From: Argopecten irradians
Taxonomy: Eukaryota; Mollusca; Bivalvia; Pectinida; Pectinidae
NCBI RefSeq assembly: GCF_041381155.1
Contig: NC_091138.1
Span: forward strand, 20,151,255 to 20,215,254
Direction: 5' to 3'
Length of the DNA: 64,000 bases
Within the stretch, counting starts at the first letter, position 1. Every line of letters begins with the position of its first letter. The notes below the pieces were generated by a model that searched no databases, had not been told where the DNA came from, and saw nothing but the letters and a program-made list of their open reading frames with translations. A program made the translations under genes and the position numbers. Shown one piece after another: positions 61,701 to 64,000 of the stretch.

Positions 61701-63773
61701 TTTTTTATTCTCGGAATGTTAAAAATCAATGTACGTGAAACAATTCCTATTTTTCCTTTTTCCAATAAAAGAAACATTTCTTTTTTGTGTTTGTGATAAC
61801 TAACATCAAAGCCAAGTTGTTTTTTTCGCTTTCAAAACCTTGGAAAGCTTCAACATCTAAAAGAAAATTGGGCATTGTTATTTCTCAAAGTTGATTTTTG
61901 TGTTCAGTAGAGCGTTGGGTGAAATAAATGTCAATATTTGTGTAATATCTCATAAGTGATTTATGTGGTGGTGCCAGGCTTCTCTTAATAGTAATCCAAA
62001 CTGCTGTTCAATAATGCTTTTTTTGTTCAAACTTATCTATATTGTAGTGTGACAATATTGACTACATAAAACACCACTGGTGGATCTAAATCATTCATTT
62101 GTTATCATGTTTTATATATTTTATTCCATGTATATTCATGATATTAATGATTAACAAATTTCAAGGATTTTTATTGTATTTTTGTGGTATAATACACCGT
62201 GGTTATTACAACATTGTAAACATTGTACTGTTATGTGGGAAATACTTAGTGTTTAGTCATTGATAAACAAACTAGGAATCTCAAGATGAAATTAAAGTTA
62301 CTTCAACGTCTGCATAGAATACATAACCTAATCAAACACACAAAAAATGACATATTCATGATAGTATATATGATATGCATGAAGCTCACAAGCTTTTAGT
62401 AAAAGACATTATAAATACACATCACAATTTTGGTCACGCTCATGCAAGTCACCTTGGGCAATCATTACAATCACTCAAGCTACTTAATAAATATATTCTG
62501 TCACATTTATAAGAAAATGATTATAACGATGATTTATAATTCTTCAGTTTTTCACCATATGAACATAGGTATACTACAAACTTGCCCATATAGCTCTTTG
62601 TCAGTTGTTTACCTTATAAGGTATTTTTCATGATATGGAAACATCCAGTTTATGAAAGTCGGTATCATATCCTCACATTCCATGTCATACAAATTGGTTA
62701 TCCGCTGTGTCCATTTTGCTACATATATGATATTGGTTTGTAGTTAACTGTAATTTTTGTACTAAAGAGGTCTGCATTTTTATCTACAGCTAACAAATCT
62801 AATCAGTCTGCCCAGTTGTCTCTGGCCTTGGCTTGGAACAGGTGTGACATTGCCAGAAATACCATCTTCTCTTCAGCCAAGAGAACAATATTTGGTGTAA
62901 GTATATAGAGCTTATAAAAAAGGAATAATTCATGTACCACATGATACTAGATTAAAATTTGTGCGGGACTAAGTCAGTAACTCCAGTGGATTCTTTGTAA
63001 TCTTCCCACTGAAATGACATTAGCGCGGAATATCATCTCTTTCAGCGTCATTCCATCACCATTAGAAACATTTAGTCTGGCACCAATGTTATCATATGGT
63101 ACATGAATTAGTCCCATTAATTTGGTCAATCCTTTCAATCATTGTTTCATCCATCTTTTCACACTCATTGGAACTTAATTCTAGGTGATTTTGTTGCTGG
63201 AGAGTAATTCTAGGGGATTCTAAAACAAGCTTAAGATTTATAAAGAAATTAATATATACATGTAAGCCTATATAGTTTATCATATTTCATTATTTTCTTT
63301 ATCAACAGTCTTCTCTGCACGATGCTATGACAACAGCTCTGATCCAGGACAAGAAAGCCTTTGTTGAGCTCTTCCTGGAGAATGGTGTGGAGTTAAAAGA
63401 TTTTCTTACCGTCAAAAACTTGTGGAATCTTTATGCAAATGTAAGCTGTATTTTAAAAAATATTTGAAAGGAAGATTTCATTTTCAAGATTAGAGCATGA
63501 TACCATAAGATCACACTTACGATAAATTCAAATATAATGGAGCACTGTGAAATTTATCACACACTTTAGAAACAAAGATTGATAAGGAGGCATCATATGT
63601 AAATGTTATCAAACAGATCAGACCTTGGAAGCTTCTGTGGAAGAAACGTAACGTAATATATGAAATTATTAAGTAATAGAGAGGTCAGTTGTATTAATGT
63701 TTCATTTCAGTGCCTCAATGACATGACTGACCGATCAGCTCAGCTCTTCAACAATCTCATCATGTACCTCAAG
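52734..63773 (+). CDS. TRPM: TRPM2-like cation channel, N-terminal part, gene runs off the right edge
   Basis: TRPM channels are tetrameric cation channels; TRPM2 is gated by ADP-ribose and calcium (family knowledge). Exons: 52734-53597 (acceptor before 52706, so spliced 5' UTR), 53876-53949, 54411-54549, 55161-55241, 56175-56355, 57111-57268, 57793-58009, 58485-58650, 59382-59535, 59991-60063, 60885-60905, 62790-62896, 63309-63440, 63711-63773. All phases match, giving 810 codons that stop before any membrane segment. Residues 1-290 are a poorly conserved, Lys-rich tail (GKSHKKKKHRHKKED; SKKKKKSKKGSSSR). The TRPM homology region follows: PKLLISVTGGAKRFDMKP, GAWIITGGTHTGVMEIVG, HNHTHFVIVDDGSRDKFGGE, VLEGSGRAADFIAAG, LSLALAWNRCDIA and FVELFLENGVELKDFLT. 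These resemble TRPM2 most, then TRPM8. Whether a NUDT9-like domain exists lies outside the window. Confidence 0.93.
55161..55241 (+). other. TRPM: TRPM exon 4, duplicate of the exon 3 module
   Basis: This 81-bp phase-0/phase-0 exon encodes NPCDSYGEINFHGFGND, nearly repeating QPCDSYGEIQFHGYGHD from the end of exon 3 (54411-54549). Related TRPM proteins have a single such segment (as D-A-F-G-D-I) just before the first homology region, here starting YIRLAND in exon 5. Skipping exon 4 keeps the frame. Confidence 0.8.
55242..55445 (+). repeat. Degenerate 20-bp tandem repeat at the TRPM exon 4 donor
   Basis: About nine degenerate units like gagtttgtgatttcac follow directly after the donor ccag|taagt region (gtaagtagtgtgatttccct). 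Units often start gtgagt or gtaagt, that is, donor-like. They fade out near 55445. Confidence 0.65.
56655..56995 (+). mobile_element. Short pearl/MINE-like copy (TRPM intron 5)
   Basis: It starts with the hairpin caccatcatcagatggtgg and has catccttccgtac. It has one core unit only (ccctagttgtgcatattgc, gctatttctcagaaagtact) and ends in caagatccctctgg, losing the terminal hairpin. Same family as 4080-4910 and 28893-29815. Confidence 0.65.
58900..59157. mobile_element. Short TIR MITE (TRPM intron 8)
   Basis: Left end ataccgtattcgacccaata and right end ttaatggactgaatacagta, which are inverted matches with mismatches. Related to 25772-25979. The interior repeats tataagta/cccc-ctt motifs. No transposase. 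Confidence 0.5.
60885..60905 (+). other. TRPM: TRPM 21-bp microexon
   Basis: The microexon lies between acceptor atattttcag and donor g|gtaatg, and adds seven residues (ATVDDED). It enters and leaves in phase 1, so exons 10 and 12 also join in frame without it (LLK|ANKSNQ). It is likely alternatively included. Confidence 0.6.
60906..62789. other. Long TRPM intron 11, nothing recognised
   Basis: This is AT- and T-rich intronic DNA with no exon, repeat array or TIR element that I could support. Confidence 0.4.
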
Positions 63774-64000
63774 GTAATCACTACTAATCACTATAACCAA
63801 ATAGGAAATTCTGATGTGGACACCAAATTCTCTACAGTTATATTGATCTCAGACACCTTCTTTACTTCGTTATATACTTTGTTATACCTGTACCGATTGT
63901 TAAATGAAATATATCAACCTAGCCTTCTTATAATTTCCATGTCTCTTGACGTATTTTATTTACACATTTTTACAAATCTCTCATCAATAATAAGCTTTGT

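Overview
This looks like nuclear DNA from an invertebrate animal, most likely a bivalve mollusc. It is AT-rich, its genes have many short exons with GT/AG introns, and introns and intergenic DNA are full of small interspersed elements. Many of these have the layout typical of bivalve 'pearl'/MINE elements: a 5' hairpin, a (GTCC)n-type tetranucleotide run, core tandem repeats of about 155-157 bp, and a 3' hairpin followed by CTTGTTT. I saw no bacterial features, no LTR or retrovirus-like element and no CRISPR array. The species assignment is inference.

The window holds four protein-coding genes. (1) AP5Z1 (+, 791-20901): 19 exons, 797 codons, the zeta subunit of the AP-5 adaptor complex of late endosomes. 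(2) GGA (-, 24810-37019, with a second identical first exon at 37512-37548): 17 exons, 703 codons, an Arf-dependent clathrin adaptor of the trans-Golgi with VHS, GAT, hinge and GAE domains. (3) An EF-hand plus WD40-repeat protein of the WDR49/EFCAB8/WDY kind (+, 39498-43996): one 3.5-kb coding exon plus a short last exon. (4) The N-terminal, cytosolic part of a TRPM2-like channel gene (+, from 52734 and running off the right edge): 14 coding exons, 810 codons, stopping before the membrane segments.

Layout: AP5Z1 and GGA converge on a 3.9-kb gap. GGA and the EF-hand/WD40 gene diverge from a repeat-rich gap that contains a 526-bp tandem duplication of the GGA promoter and exon 1. The gap between the EF-hand/WD40 gene and TRPM (44-52.7 kb) has no recognisable gene but holds an inverted pair of MITEs, a hAT-type MITE with exact 8-bp target duplications, tandem repeats and poly-G/poly-C runs. 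AP-5 and GGA both act in Golgi/endosome sorting, so their adjacency is notable, but nothing in the sequence proves a functional link.

The most interesting signals are: the duplicated GGA first exon and promoter; several minisatellites that begin or end inside coding exons or at splice sites (AP5Z1 exons 6, 9 and 15, TRPM exon 4); a duplicated, phase-0 cassette exon and a 21-bp in-frame microexon in TRPM; and a common architecture shared by several otherwise different interspersed repeat families. I did not find a convincing wholly new biological system. All exon boundaries were worked out by eye from splice signals, reading phase and remembered protein family sequence, with no alignment run.
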